Below, in pieces: positions 1 to 9,629 of a stretch of 64,000 nt of DNA. The stretch's first letter is position 1, and every line of letters begins with the position of its first letter. The stretch is taken from the NCBI RefSeq assembly GCF_001591965.1, contig NZ_BCVX01000002.1, positions 186,001 to 250,000 of the forward strand, in the 5' to 3' direction. The notes beneath the pieces were generated by a model, which was not told the origin of the DNA, ran no database searches, and saw only the letters and a list, made by a program, of their open reading frames with translations. Source of the stretch: Lysinibacillus odysseyi 34hs-1 = NBRC 100172 (GTDB lineage: Bacteria > Bacillota > Bacilli > Bacillales_A > Planococcaceae). Both the position numbers and the translations under genes were made by a program.

Positions 1-1234
1 TCTTATTGATCGCTTCTTTACTGAAGTTGCTTTTCCAAAAATCCGCTGCCTGCTGGGCTTTTTGCTGAACCGTGGCGTAGACATTTGTCTTGAGGGTTTC
101 CTTCAGCTTGTCGGTCTTCATCGCATTGTACGGAAGGGTATTATCGGCCTTGGACGCGGCATTGCCGAGTTTCCCTGCCTTACCGAGCTTATCGAGTCCC
201 TTCACTCCGATAACCGAGACGATTCCATAGGAGAAGAATTCAGCGCGGCTGCGGGCATCTCCGTTCACAACATCGCGTTCCCATGCCGCCTCGACCGCCC
301 CCCACATCTGTTTTGCGGTATCGATCGGGTTCATGATCGCTGTCGCAAGACCGCCAAAGAAGCCGACAGGATCTGTGAACAGGTTTTTTAATAGGTCGAA
401 CAAGCCTGTAAAAATATCCGCGATTGCTTTGGCAACCCCTTCAGCAATTCCTACAAGCACATCTCCTACAACCTTATACCACGCCTTATCTTCCTTCACA
501 TCTGTTTCGACGGGACGTTCGCATGCGAGCATCTCCTGCGAGTCAATTCCGTTCTCTACACCCATGGCAGACAGGCTCATCGCAATCGCACTGTTACCCG
601 TGATGCTCGACCACTTATCGGTCGGGAAGTTGACATCCGTCAGTCCTTCTTGGAAGAGACCTTCGATGTTTTGTACCCACTCCTTCATCGACTGGATACT
701 TGATTCAATCGGTACGAGCTGCGTTGTTTGGGTACTGTCAAATGTATGAAGTGCCTCTACCGTGTCATCCCGCTTTGTCTTGGCATCTGCAACACTTTCC
801 TGAACAAGCGTATCGTCAAGCTTCGGCAGGCCGACGATATCCGAGACTTCATCCATGATGGCATTCGCCTCGTCTGTCAGGGCTGCGGTAATCGTGGCGC
901 TTTCTGTGAGTCCTTCTTCGACCTTCGTCTCCAGGAATTCCTCTACAATATGACCGGCATCGACCGGCTCCAGTGAGACAAGTGCCTGCTGAGCCTGCTG
1001 GAGGACTGTATTGAATTCCTCTTTAAATGACAGGAAATATTGAAGGAAAGGGAGATGGCAGGATGTATAGAAGTCACGAATTGCCTGGCCGCCTTCTCCT
1101 TTTAGCGCTTCTTCCATAGCTGTAAGTTTCTCCACCGCCTTCTGGATTGCGGTGATTTCTTTCTCCAGCCGGTTCATCCTGTTAATATTACGGATCAATC
1201 CATCATGCAGAAGATCGACATCCAATACTTTCAT
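1..1234 (-). CDS. LXG-domain polymorphic toxin of the type VII secretion system, C-terminus cut off
   Basis: The frame runs open from an ATG at 1234 to the window edge (411 codons), so only the N-terminal part is seen. The first ~200 residues have the LXG pattern: a start resembling MKVLDVDLLHDGL, then long helices with repeated Glu/Gln/Lys. Residues ~240-345 form a Gly/Ala-rich, partly hydrophobic middle segment (DPVGFFGGLATAIMNP, GIVSVIGVKGLDKLGKAGKLG region) typical of the pre-toxin linker. The catalytic C-terminal domain and any immunity gene lie beyond position 1, so the activity cannot be named. The ribosome binding site is GGGTGAT about 5 nt before the ATG. It follows a DUF5344 gene, as in B. 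subtilis ywqI-ywqJ, and would be exported by the Ess/Yuk machine next door. Base composition is locally GC-rich (about 70% over 241-300). Confidence 0.85.
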   Translation of the reverse strand, partial: MKVLDVDLLHDGLIRNINRMNRLEKEITAIQKAVEKLTAMEEALKGEGGQAIRDFYTSCHLPFLQYFLSFKEEFNTVLQQAQQALVSLEPVDAGHIVEEFLETKVEEGLTESATITAALTDEANAIMDEVSDIVGLPKLDDTLVQESVADAKTKRDDTVEALHTFDSTQTTQLVPIESSIQSMKEWVQNIEGLFQEGLTDVNFPTDKWSSITGNSAIAMSLSAMGVENGIDSQEMLACERPVETDVKEDKAWYKVVGDVLVGIAEGVAKAIADIFTGLFDLLKNLFTDPVGFFGGLATAIMNPIDTAKQMWGAVEAAWERDVVNGDARSRAEFFSYGIVSVIGVKGLDKLGKAGKLGNAASKADNTLPYNAMKTDKLKETLKTNVYATVQQKAQQAADFWKSNFSKEAINK

Positions 1235-1329
1235 TATATCACCCACTTTAATTTGATTAGAAACATTTCTAAACCAAAGTGCTAAAATGCCGAGTAGTTC
1301 CGACAAGCACTGGGACTGCAAAGCTGTCT

Positions 1330-1350
1330 CCTGAGGGAATTCCCCTCAGG
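1330..1350. other. Perfect 8-bp inverted repeat between the DUF5344 and LXG genes
   Basis: CCTGAGGG (1330-1337) and CCCTCAGG (1343-1350) flank a 5-nt loop. It lies in the transcript between the two genes. No T-run follows on either strand, so it is not a classical terminator. It could be an attenuator, an mRNA-stability hairpin or a processing site. Confidence 0.5.
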
Positions 1351-1446
1351 CTTGATGTAAGTGGTCTGTCCTATTAACCCTCAATTCTGCCTGCTGAAAA
1401 AAACAGTCAAGCTCCATAAGGAAGCCTGACAGATGACTGCAAAAGA

Positions 1447-1752
1447 TTAAGAGTATGTTACATACGGCTTATTCAACACTGCTCCGTTAATGGCAGCAGA
1501 TATTTTCTCATCCTGCTCTTTCATATATTGAACAGAATTTTTCGATGTCTGGACATTGTTGAGCAGCAGCGTTTGATAGGTCGTCAAAAGGTTCTCAAGC
1601 TCTTTTGCTACACTATTTAATTTTGTTGCTACCTCTAATACGTTGCCTGTAATCTCTGGCTCCGCCTTCGGATTTAATGCATTGGCTTCTGTTTCCATTA
1701 CACCTAGCTGCTCTTCTGCTTCTGCATAAATCATTTTGATTTCAGTTGTCAT
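1447..1752 (-). CDS. DUF5344 (YwqI-like) helical LXG-associated protein
   Basis: This 101-residue protein is predicted to be almost all alpha helix (EAEEQLGVMETEANAL near the N-terminus, KLNSVAKELENLLTTYQTLL in the middle) and has no signal peptide. It matches the YwqI/DUF5344 type of small helical proteins encoded just before LXG toxins. In related systems these bind the LXG N-terminal helices and help deliver the toxin to the type VII secretion channel. The ATG at 1752 has an AGAGGAG ribosome binding site about 8 nt upstream. It lies 212 bp ahead of the LXG gene, with a hairpin in the gap, and is probably co-transcribed with it from the promoter at 1783-1811. Function here is inferred from family and position. 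Confidence 0.75.
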   Translation of the reverse strand: MTTEIKMIYAEAEEQLGVMETEANALNPKAEPEITGNVLEVATKLNSVAKELENLLTTYQTLLLNNVQTSKNSVQYMKEQDEKISAAINGAVLNKPYVTYS

Positions 1753-1782
1753 GCAATCATCTCCTCTTTACTCCTTTGATTT

Positions 1783-1811
1783 TAGATAAGTGCCGGATAG
1801 GAAATCATCAA
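1783..1811 (-). promoter_or_regulatory. Candidate sigma-A promoter for the DUF5344-LXG unit
   Basis: On the minus strand TTGATG (1806-1811) and TATCTA (1783-1788) are separated by 17 bp. The -35 is good and the -10 is weak. Together with the hairpin after essA it suggests that the toxin pair is a separate transcription unit. Confidence 0.45.
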
Positions 1812-1838
1812 CTAGAAAAAATTAATACCTTTTCAGCT

Positions 1839-1871
1839 ATAAGCCCTTCCTCAGACCGAAGAAGGGCTTAT
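1839..1871 (-). terminator. Hairpin after essA, possible terminator of the ess operon
   Basis: ATAAGCCCTTC (1839-1849) pairs perfectly with GAAGGGCTTAT (1861-1871). It lies about 27 nt after the essA stop on the minus strand. The T-tract is poor, so termination may be partial. Confidence 0.55.
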
Positions 1872-1897
1872 GCTAAAGTAAAAAGCTGGCTGGCTTT

Positions 1898-2389
1898 TTA
1901 AGTACTTTCTTTCGTACCGCGGATGAACCGTGGCAGCAAAATCAGGAATGTCAAAAACAACAAGCCTAGCAGCAGGCCGATGTAGAAGGTTTTGATGCCT
2001 TTTGTATTCACAAGGCTGCGACTTTTTATATCCTCGGTCTTCACTTCCTTTTCACTATTTGTGAAAAGCAGAAGCTTGGTAGATTCATAGGCAGTCGTTT
2101 TGTGTTCTTCAAAGCCTTCTTGAAACAACTGTTTCTTCATTTCCTCATTGGCATCGTAATTCTTTGGTAGGAAGTCGAGAAGCTTTTGCTCCTCGGGTAA
2201 GTGTTCTCTTTTCTCCAATAAAGGATCATTATGAATATATTCCGTGTTGTCCTTAAACTGTTTATCCTTATACTCATTCGGATTCAGCTCCTCCAGACTT
2301 GGACTGGCAAAAGCCAAATCGGTATCTGAAACCATCCATAAGAAAACAACGGCTAATAGAACGCTATACTTCCATAGATGCTTCATCAT
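1898..2389 (-). CDS. essA: Type VII secretion membrane protein EssA
   Basis: A 163-residue protein with an N-terminal signal-like hydrophobic segment (about residues 6-28, ending DLAFA), a charged extracytoplasmic middle region, and one C-terminal transmembrane helix (about 135-155) followed by a short basic tail. This layout and its place directly after esaA match EssA (B. subtilis YueC). EssA is a core membrane component of the Firmicutes T7SSb translocon. The ATG at 2389 overlaps the end of esaA by 26 nt, with AAGGAG 13 nt upstream, so translation is probably coupled. It is the last gene of the esx/ess operon before a hairpin. Confidence 0.85.
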   Translation of the reverse strand: MMKHLWKYSVLLAVVFLWMVSDTDLAFASPSLEELNPNEYKDKQFKDNTEYIHNDPLLEKREHLPEEQKLLDFLPKNYDANEEMKKQLFQEGFEEHKTTAYESTKLLLFTNSEKEVKTEDIKSRSLVNTKGIKTFYIGLLLGLLFLTFLILLPRFIRGTKEST

Positions 2390-5123
2390 CGAATGGAACA
2401 GACTCCTTTTTCAGACGTTTTACAAGCGCCGGAATGACAGCTGCAAACACCAAAATAGCAGCGAGCACGACTACTGCTGTCATGAGAAGTGATTCCGGAC
2501 CATATTGGATGGATAGGTAAACTTTTGACATCGGGTCTTCATAATCGATATTTGTAGCAAGCAGTGCAAGCATCGGTGTGACGAAGAATACAATGACCGC
2601 GACCGTCACGAACCAGCCGACTAGGCTGTGAATAGAGAAGCCGGCAAAGATGACGGCAGAGACCGTTGTCAGCAGCATCACTGTGAAAATCGTCCATTCG
2701 ATGGAGCTTTGTTCACTTAAAGGATAAATATCCAAGCCATAGATGCTGATGATAAGACCGACAATAATGTTCAGCAGGACGAATAATGCCATACGGACAA
2801 GTACTTTATCCTGCTTGAAGTAATAGCAGAAGTATCCAATCATCAGTCCGCTGATCAGTACGATCGCTAATATAATAACCGGCGGCATTTTATTTTCCTG
2901 TTGGATAGTTGGGTCCAGGCTGCTTGTCGCAAGCGGTGTTGCTAAATATTCATAGATTTGCCCGTTCTTCTGCCCATCGATAAACGCTCCGTTTAGAATC
3001 GCATGGATATCATTTCGGTAGAGTTCTGTCGTTTTGACATTTTCATTCCATTTATTATTGAGTACAGAAGTATCTGCATTGACACCTTGAGCCTTTGTTT
3101 GCAGCTCATTTGTTACAGCCATCAGGTTTGCTTGATTGTCCGTTACCATTTCCATCGAAGCTCTTATGAACTCCAGCTCTTGGCTAAGTGACTGCTGACC
3201 CGATACAAGACCGGCTCCCTGCATATCACCTGCAGAAACAGGCGTGTCTGACAGCAGGACATTCATTTGCTCTCTTGCATTATTAGCGCTTTGTTCAACT
3301 TGGTCCATCTGCTCAGTCATTTCGACATAGTCTGCCTCCAGTGTGACAAGCTGTGCGAAAAAGAATGAATTGATATCATCCTTTAATGTAGCAAGCTGCT
3401 GTTGGGCAGCAGGCATGCCCGTTTTCAACTCCTCAAAGCCGGCTCTTTCCTGCTCTGCGATGTCCAGAATGTCATTTGCTTTTGAGTCGATAAGATGATT
3501 ATTTTCATCTATTAATTGCGTATCGATCACTGATTCATACTTCACCAATGATTCGAAATAGGAAAGCAGAAGATCTTCTTCCACATTTGGCAGCGGTGTT
3601 TGGAATATTTTGAGCAGACGATTTCTTTTTCCGTCTGTCACTTGCTCTGACTGAAGAATCTCTGATTCCTTTTGCTCGATTTTCTCGGCAATGGAAAGCT
3701 CCTCTTCTACTTCTTCCTCTGTGTTTTCCTGTTCAACGCCAAGATCGGATTGGGCATCACCGAGCTGCTGTTGCAGCTGGCTTTCCTGCTGCTGAATCAG
3801 CTTGATATTTGTTTCGATCTCCGCAAGCTGTAGTACTACATTCGTTAGTAGGACTTCAAGTTCATTCGATGTCCCTTCTGTCGCAGTTGCCGGATCAGTT
3901 CCTACCTGACCCTTCATATTTGTAATTTCCTGAAGGATTGCCTGCAGTTTTCCTCGTTCAGCCTCCAAAGCTGAAATCTTGGAAGAAGCAAGATAGTCAT
4001 CTACATTTGTAGAAGTGACAGGAGGAATGTTGCCGCTATCTGGTTTTACAGGTAAAACAGGGGCAGTATCCACCTTATTTCTCATTGCAATTACTTCGTT
4101 TTCGTATTCAACGACGAGCTCACCTTCTATTTCCTTCAGCAGACTCCAAATTTCATCCTGCTGATTGGACGCATGCTTTCTCAACTCTACAAATGTTTTT
4201 TGATTTGATGCCAGCTGGTCCTCCAATTGTTCTACATTCGTAGTGAATGCTTCATTTGCTTTGTCCAATTGATCCTTCATCGTCATGAAGCGGGGTTCCT
4301 GCTCCGTTTTTGCTTTCACGACTAATTGCACATTCTCATCTTGCATCGTCTGCAGGAGCTGCTGGTTTGCCACTTGGAAATCCTTGTACTGCTCTACAAA
4401 TGTCACGAACTCAAGGAGCCCCGATTCAAACTGCTTTGCTTGATCTGCACTGTTTCCAACAGAAGCCCCTTGACCCTCTACAGCTGTATGCAGATTTTCC
4501 AGCAGGCCTTTTTGGTTTTCAATGTCCTGTACGACTGTTGCGAGATTCGGCTGATAATAGGCGGAGATTGTATCTAGAAACTCCATTTCCTTATCAAGAA
4601 TCGTATCAAATTGGTCCCGCACCTTTTGGAGGTCCTGGGATACATAGCTCCAATAAAGGGTACCAACTTTTCCGTTCACCCGTGAGGTTGCTTTGTTGAT
4701 TTCACGTAGAATTTTTTCACGGTTAATCGCATTCAACTGGTCGGAAATTGTATATTTAAATTCTGCCTTTACCGGCTGTTGCTCTTCGTATGTCATGATG
4801 TTTTCGGAAAAATCGGACGGGATATAGACTACAGCGTCATATTCCCGATCCTGTAATCCTTTTTCCGTAGCACTTCTACTAGTGACGACCCATTCATAAT
4901 CCGAATCGCCTGAAAGAATCGGCACCATTTCCTCCCCGAAATCAAAGAGCTGCTCTTTTTTCTCTGTCCCTCCGTCTTCATTGACGATGGCAATTTTTTT
5001 AATCCCATTGGAACGATCAAAAAAAGGGTTTTCGCCAATTCCCATGAAAAATAGGAAAGGCGTCGCAATAATCAAAATCATCACAGAGATAATGGTGATT
5101 GTTAATTTTGTCTTTTTTGTCAC
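2364..5123 (-). CDS. esaA: Type VII secretion membrane protein EsaA (YueB family)
   Basis: About 919 residues. One N-terminal transmembrane helix (about 8-28) is followed by a very long extracellular Gln/Glu-rich region with coiled-coil character, then five C-terminal transmembrane helices in the last ~175 residues. This is the EsaA/YueB layout; YueB is the SPP1 phage receptor in B. subtilis, and EsaA projects from the T7SS translocon to the cell surface. I chose the GTG at 5123 because it overlaps the essC stop codon as GTGA and has GAAGGA 7 nt upstream. An in-frame ATG at 5150 lies inside essC and has no ribosome binding site. The alternative start would add nine polar residues. Confidence 0.9.
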   Translation of the reverse strand: MTKKTKLTITIISVMILIIATPFLFFMGIGENPFFDRSNGIKKIAIVNEDGGTEKKEQLFDFGEEMVPILSGDSDYEWVVTSRSATEKGLQDREYDAVVYIPSDFSENIMTYEEQQPVKAEFKYTISDQLNAINREKILREINKATSRVNGKVGTLYWSYVSQDLQKVRDQFDTILDKEMEFLDTISAYYQPNLATVVQDIENQKGLLENLHTAVEGQGASVGNSADQAKQFESGLLEFVTFVEQYKDFQVANQQLLQTMQDENVQLVVKAKTEQEPRFMTMKDQLDKANEAFTTNVEQLEDQLASNQKTFVELRKHASNQQDEIWSLLKEIEGELVVEYENEVIAMRNKVDTAPVLPVKPDSGNIPPVTSTNVDDYLASSKISALEAERGKLQAILQEITNMKGQVGTDPATATEGTSNELEVLLTNVVLQLAEIETNIKLIQQQESQLQQQLGDAQSDLGVEQENTEEEVEEELSIAEKIEQKESEILQSEQVTDGKRNRLLKIFQTPLPNVEEDLLLSYFESLVKYESVIDTQLIDENNHLIDSKANDILDIAEQERAGFEELKTGMPAAQQQLATLKDDINSFFFAQLVTLEADYVEMTEQMDQVEQSANNAREQMNVLLSDTPVSAGDMQGAGLVSGQQSLSQELEFIRASMEMVTDNQANLMAVTNELQTKAQGVNADTSVLNNKWNENVKTTELYRNDIHAILNGAFIDGQKNGQIYEYLATPLATSSLDPTIQQENKMPPVIILAIVLISGLMIGYFCYYFKQDKVLVRMALFVLLNIIVGLIISIYGLDIYPLSEQSSIEWTIFTVMLLTTVSAVIFAGFSIHSLVGWFVTVAVIVFFVTPMLALLATNIDYEDPMSKVYLSIQYGPESLLMTAVVVLAAILVFAAVIPALVKRLKKESVPFDDEASMEV

Positions 5124-8100
5124 GTGTAGATCCTTCTTTCTATTTCGCATAATGGAATTTGTATTTTCACTGCATTTCCATTTAATACATAATAACCGAA
5201 GCCTGTTATGACATCCTCTTCTTTCCGGTCATATGGCAGGGTAAACAGCGTCTGCTCTGATTTTTTCACAAGAAGGATTGCTTGGCGGATCTGCTTAATT
5301 TCGCCTGTTAATGCATCGTATCCTTTTGTTACCTCGCTGCTGTTACCGGCGACAATCATGCTGAAGCCTAAATGGCTGTAATTTTTCATCAGCTTGCTGA
5401 TTCGGTCCTGTAAGCTGTTATCCAGCTTGGCCAGGAATCTTGGATAATCGTCTATGATGAATAGGATCGGTTCAAACGAATGACTCGCCCTTTCCATCGC
5501 ATTCATTGCCATATATTGCTTTTCACGATCGGCAAGCTTTCCTTCTGCTGTTGTCAGCCAGTCAGCTATTTGCTCCTTCATCTCCAATATGGCGACAGCT
5601 TCCGAGTCAGCTATGTTTGCCAATGCTCCCTCGACTGAATCATGGACAGCAATATCTTCGATTCCGTATTCGAGCGCTGTTCTTACCATATTTTTCAGGA
5701 TATTTGTTTTGCCTTTTTGTGCCTGGCCGAGAATGAGGCAATGTCGATTGCTTTGCAGGTTTACGCTGACCGGCTGGACAAATTCCTCTTCAAGCCCAAT
5801 TGGGAACAGCATCCGTGAATTGCCTGTCTGCTGGATATACCCTTTAAAGCCTTCAAGCGTCAATTGTGCCGGCAGCATCGGAATCGGAGCAGGTAGTACA
5901 GCATCTTTATGCCGCTCCTTCATCAGTTGCACCCGCTCTTTGATTCCCTCTAGCACATCAAAATCAGTTGCACCATCGACAGGCAGGAGCACTTGTGCAA
6001 ATACGGCTTCATCCGTTTTGATGATGGCCCTTCCCGGTATAGGCTCGGGCTTTAATGTTGTCTTGCCTAAAACCGTATATGCTTCACTTTGGTCGAACAA
6101 ATAATGGACAACCTTTGTTTTAAGATTGTTCATCATAGCCTGTCGAACCGTGGAAATTCTCGTTGCTGTGAAGATCATATAAATTCCCAATGATTGGCCA
6201 TCTCTTACAAATTGATTGAAGAATTGCTCGATATCCTGCATTTCTTCTTTCACGAAGTCAAAGTTTTCAATGACGATGAATAATACCGGCAGACGTTCTT
6301 CGCTAATGCGGTTGTATAATTTGATATTGCTCACTTCGTAATCTTGAAGCAGCTGCTTTCTTCGCTTGATTTCTTCTCGAAGGAAACTCATGAGCTTTTC
6401 GATTTTCCGTGTGTCTTCCATCGTGAAGAAGTCTGCAACATGCGGCAGCTGTCTTAATGGCAGCAATGAACCATTACCGAAGTCCAGTAAATAATAGTGC
6501 ACTTCTTCCGGTGTATAATGCTGCGCAATACCAAGTAGAATCGTCAGCGCAGTATAGGATTTTCCGTAGCCGACTGCTCCAAAAATACCGATATTGCCGT
6601 CGTCCATCAGGCGGTAGAAATAAGGAGCCTGACTTTGCTTTTCCGGCTCATCCATAACAGCAAGCGGAATGAGCTCTGGTGACGGTGACGGATAGCCGGT
6701 ACCGGGTATTCTTTCAGCAAGCGGCGGCAGCCATGGACTCTTCAGCATCTCGATATTATGTTCCTCATGATGTATCGCGATCTGCTCGACAATCGCATCA
6801 ATTTCGGTTGTCCGTGTCTTGCGGCCTGGTTCATTTGCCGAAACATTCGATAAAGGAATAAGCCCCAAATCCGTTACAAGGGCAATTTCATTTTCACCCT
6901 CCGCATGCTCTGTTAAGTAAGGGGCTCCGCTCCATGCAGATTGGAACAGCTCATACACTTCATTGTTTCCTACCTGCAAATAGCCTCTCCCCGTCACTGT
7001 AATAGCAGCTGCATCGGCATTTTTCAGGATTTCCTTACTATCATTTGCATCCTGTACTTTCAGTGCAACCTTAAAGCGGGAGTTACTCCAGATTTGGTCG
7101 TCAATAATCCCACCAGGTTTTTGTGTCGCCAAAATAAGATGGACCCCTAGACTCCGCCCGATCCGCGCAGCACTGACAAGCTCACGGATGAATTCCGGCT
7201 CTTCATTTTTCAGCTCTGCAAATTCATCGGAAATAAGGAATAAATGCGGCAGCGGTTCTGTTGCAATCTGCTGTTTATATAACGTTGTATAGTCATCGAT
7301 ATGTGAAACGCTGTATTGGTCGAATAGACGCTGGCGTTGCTTTAGTTCGCTTCGGATGGAAGCAAGCGCCCTGTTTGTAAAGTTCACGCTGCTTTCTATA
7401 TTGGTGATTGTCCCTAAAAGGTGAGGCAGCTTTTTGAAAGGCTTCGCCATCCCGCCCCCCTTATAGTCAATCAGAAGAAATGCCACTTCATGCGGGTGGA
7501 AGTGAACAGCCAGCGATAAAATATAAGTCTGTAAAAATTCACTTTTCCCCGAGCCGGTCGTACCTGCCAGCAATCCATGCGGTCCATGGGCCTTTTCATG
7601 AAGGTTTAAGTACACATAGTCGTCCTTACCCTTCAGTCCGATCGGCACGGCAAGCGATTTTGCAGATTCGTTGGAAATCCAGTTTTCGTAAATTGGCAGC
7701 TCCTCCACCTGGCTTGCGTTCATCATCTCTAAAAAAGTCACGCTTGCCGGAATGGAGTTTGTCATACCGACCTGATGGTGAAGTGTGCGCAGCATCCGAG
7801 CAAACTCTTCATTGCCTTTTCTGCTATGTGCATCCAGCTTAAAAGGAATATTGACTGTCCGCTGGTTGCGCAGCAGGATATCCCCTTCTGTATCACTAAT
7901 ATAGCGGACGAGTGTATGGATATTATCCGATAAGCTCTCTTTGGCATCTGCAGCAAACATTACTGAAATGCCGAGGTTTGCATACTCTCCTTCTAAATAC
8001 TCCATTATGACATGGTCAGCAATAAGTGCCGGGTTAGTCACAATAAAGACAATCTGCGGTGTGAAAATGAGATTGTCCTCTTTCTCCATCACATCCCGTT

Positions 8101-9598
8101 CCCGAATCATTTCATAGATGGATGTTAGAAGCTGATCCCGCGTTGTTTCATTATAGATAAACCCTCTTGCATGCCGATTCGGCAGAACGAAGTGCGGCAG
8201 CCATTTCATCCACTCAAATTCTTCATAGTCTTTCTCCTCAAAAATAAAGACAAATCGGATATCATGATAGCTATGGAAAAATGCCAGCTGACCGATTAGT
8301 TGGTGAATTTCGTCTTTCACGACACGTTCTTTCCCGATCAGCCCAACAGGACCGACTGAAAAATCGACGACAATCGGTACATCTTTCACTTCTTTATACA
8401 ACTTTTCTAATTGCTGTGATTTCTCGATGAGATCATCCAGTTCCCGATTAGCCATATCATTTGAATTGAGCGTAACCGAGTAGCTGGCAGGTATGCTCCC
8501 CGTCCCGAGACGGAAGTGCAGGAAGTCTCTGCTTGTAATGGAACGTTCCCAAATCCGATCAGAAATTCCCGCTGTCAAATACTTCATCCGTTCAAAGGCG
8601 GGAAAATGGAACTCCACAGCAAACTTTTGCTGATCTGCCAGTGACTGAAGCTCTTCCCGTTTATCCTCTAGATACTTTCTGTACACACGCACCCGTTTCT
8701 CTTCTCTTTCCTTATGGCGCTTGCGGTCTTTAAAGTACTGTACGGAGGAGGTAATCATTGTCATGATAAACATAACCATCGAGACAATAATAAAAATTCC
8801 CCTTGGCTGAATGATCGCGACTACCCCCATCACAATCAGCATCACTAACGGTGGAAGAATGATCAACCACAGTCCCCTATTGGACAATTCACTTTCCTGG
8901 GCTGGGAAGGATAGGGAGACTTTTTCCTTTGGCATTTCATAAAGCATACGGGGCGTCCGCCGGTAAATCGGGTACTTCTTTTTCATTTCCGAAAGCGGCA
9001 CTTTGATTGGAGGAAGGGCCGTTTCATACTGTTCATAGCCGATTACCTGCAAAACATCCTCCTCTATAAAACGAAGAAGCATACATGGTGTGAAAATCCA
9101 ATCCCCTACCTCAATTTTCCGTTTACCTCCGATTTTTTTACCGTTTACATAAACATCACTGTCTCCCGGAGCAATCCTCCACTCTTCTTCATACTTAAAA
9201 AATGAAAAATGAAGCTGTTTTTTCCCGTTGAAGTGCGCTTCTGTCTTGAAAATATCAGCTGTTTCCAGAAAATCTGAAACGACAATTTCTTCCTTTTCCC
9301 CTACAAAATAATCCGACGTTTCTCCGTCCGAACGTAAATGAAGGATTGTCAGGCTACGGCTGCCGTCTACTAACTCAAATGGCCGATTTGCCTCCAAATT
9401 ACCAAGAATTTGGCCGTCCTGTCTCACTTTATATCCAACAGCATCTTCCGTAATCGAAAGGAAACCATTTGTAAAAGGAAATTGTCTAATTGTTACCGTA
9501 CGGTCGATTTCATTTCCGATAGTGAATGCTTCCATTTGTTTTCTATTCAATTGTATTATTTGGTAATTATTTTCGTAAAAAAACAAAAATGCGCTCAA
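5120..9598 (-). CDS. essC: Type VII secretion ATPase EssC (FtsK/SpoIIIE family)
   Basis: A 1492-residue motor ATPase of the Ess/Yuk translocon, the usual length for EssC. The N-terminal ~200 residues form two FHA-like domains (VYVNGKKIGGKRKIEVGDW is FHA-like). Two transmembrane helices lie at about 243-285. Three FtsK/SpoIIIE ATPase domains follow, with Walker A motifs GTTGSGKSE (~679), GAVGYGKSYT (~1006) and GQAQKGKTN (~1290). The third P-loop is degenerate, as is common in the family. The C-terminal domain binds substrate in characterised homologues. The start is a TTG at 9598 preceded by AGGTGG with 5-nt spacing. It is separated from essB by 168 bp containing a strong hairpin and is coupled to esaA by a 4-nt overlap. 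Confidence 0.96.
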   Translation of the reverse strand: MSAFLFFYENNYQIIQLNRKQMEAFTIGNEIDRTVTIRQFPFTNGFLSITEDAVGYKVRQDGQILGNLEANRPFELVDGSRSLTILHLRSDGETSDYFVGEKEEIVVSDFLETADIFKTEAHFNGKKQLHFSFFKYEEEWRIAPGDSDVYVNGKKIGGKRKIEVGDWIFTPCMLLRFIEEDVLQVIGYEQYETALPPIKVPLSEMKKKYPIYRRTPRMLYEMPKEKVSLSFPAQESELSNRGLWLIILPPLVMLIVMGVVAIIQPRGIFIIVSMVMFIMTMITSSVQYFKDRKRHKEREEKRVRVYRKYLEDKREELQSLADQQKFAVEFHFPAFERMKYLTAGISDRIWERSITSRDFLHFRLGTGSIPASYSVTLNSNDMANRELDDLIEKSQQLEKLYKEVKDVPIVVDFSVGPVGLIGKERVVKDEIHQLIGQLAFFHSYHDIRFVFIFEEKDYEEFEWMKWLPHFVLPNRHARGFIYNETTRDQLLTSIYEMIRERDVMEKEDNLIFTPQIVFIVTNPALIADHVIMEYLEGEYANLGISVMFAADAKESLSDNIHTLVRYISDTEGDILLRNQRTVNIPFKLDAHSRKGNEEFARMLRTLHHQVGMTNSIPASVTFLEMMNASQVEELPIYENWISNESAKSLAVPIGLKGKDDYVYLNLHEKAHGPHGLLAGTTGSGKSEFLQTYILSLAVHFHPHEVAFLLIDYKGGGMAKPFKKLPHLLGTITNIESSVNFTNRALASIRSELKQRQRLFDQYSVSHIDDYTTLYKQQIATEPLPHLFLISDEFAELKNEEPEFIRELVSAARIGRSLGVHLILATQKPGGIIDDQIWSNSRFKVALKVQDANDSKEILKNADAAAITVTGRGYLQVGNNEVYELFQSAWSGAPYLTEHAEGENEIALVTDLGLIPLSNVSANEPGRKTRTTEIDAIVEQIAIHHEEHNIEMLKSPWLPPLAERIPGTGYPSPSPELIPLAVMDEPEKQSQAPYFYRLMDDGNIGIFGAVGYGKSYTALTILLGIAQHYTPEEVHYYLLDFGNGSLLPLRQLPHVADFFTMEDTRKIEKLMSFLREEIKRRKQLLQDYEVSNIKLYNRISEERLPVLFIVIENFDFVKEEMQDIEQFFNQFVRDGQSLGIYMIFTATRISTVRQAMMNNLKTKVVHYLFDQSEAYTVLGKTTLKPEPIPGRAIIKTDEAVFAQVLLPVDGATDFDVLEGIKERVQLMKERHKDAVLPAPIPMLPAQLTLEGFKGYIQQTGNSRMLFPIGLEEEFVQPVSVNLQSNRHCLILGQAQKGKTNILKNMVRTALEYGIEDIAVHDSVEGALANIADSEAVAILEMKEQIADWLTTAEGKLADREKQYMAMNAMERASHSFEPILFIIDDYPRFLAKLDNSLQDRISKLMKNYSHLGFSMIVAGNSSEVTKGYDALTGEIKQIRQAILLVKKSEQTLFTLPYDRKEEDVITGFGYYVLNGNAVKIQIPLCEIERRIYT

Positions 9599-9629
9599 TT
9601 ATTCCACCTTCTCTTGCTTAAAGGTTGGT

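Noticed and set aside
5124-5150. ATG start for EsaA nine codons upstream
   Set aside because: No ribosome binding site; the GTG at 5123 has one and overlaps the essC stop as GTGA.
5589-6104. 171-codon plus-strand frame
   Set aside because: It lies fully inside essC on the other strand and has no recognisable domain.
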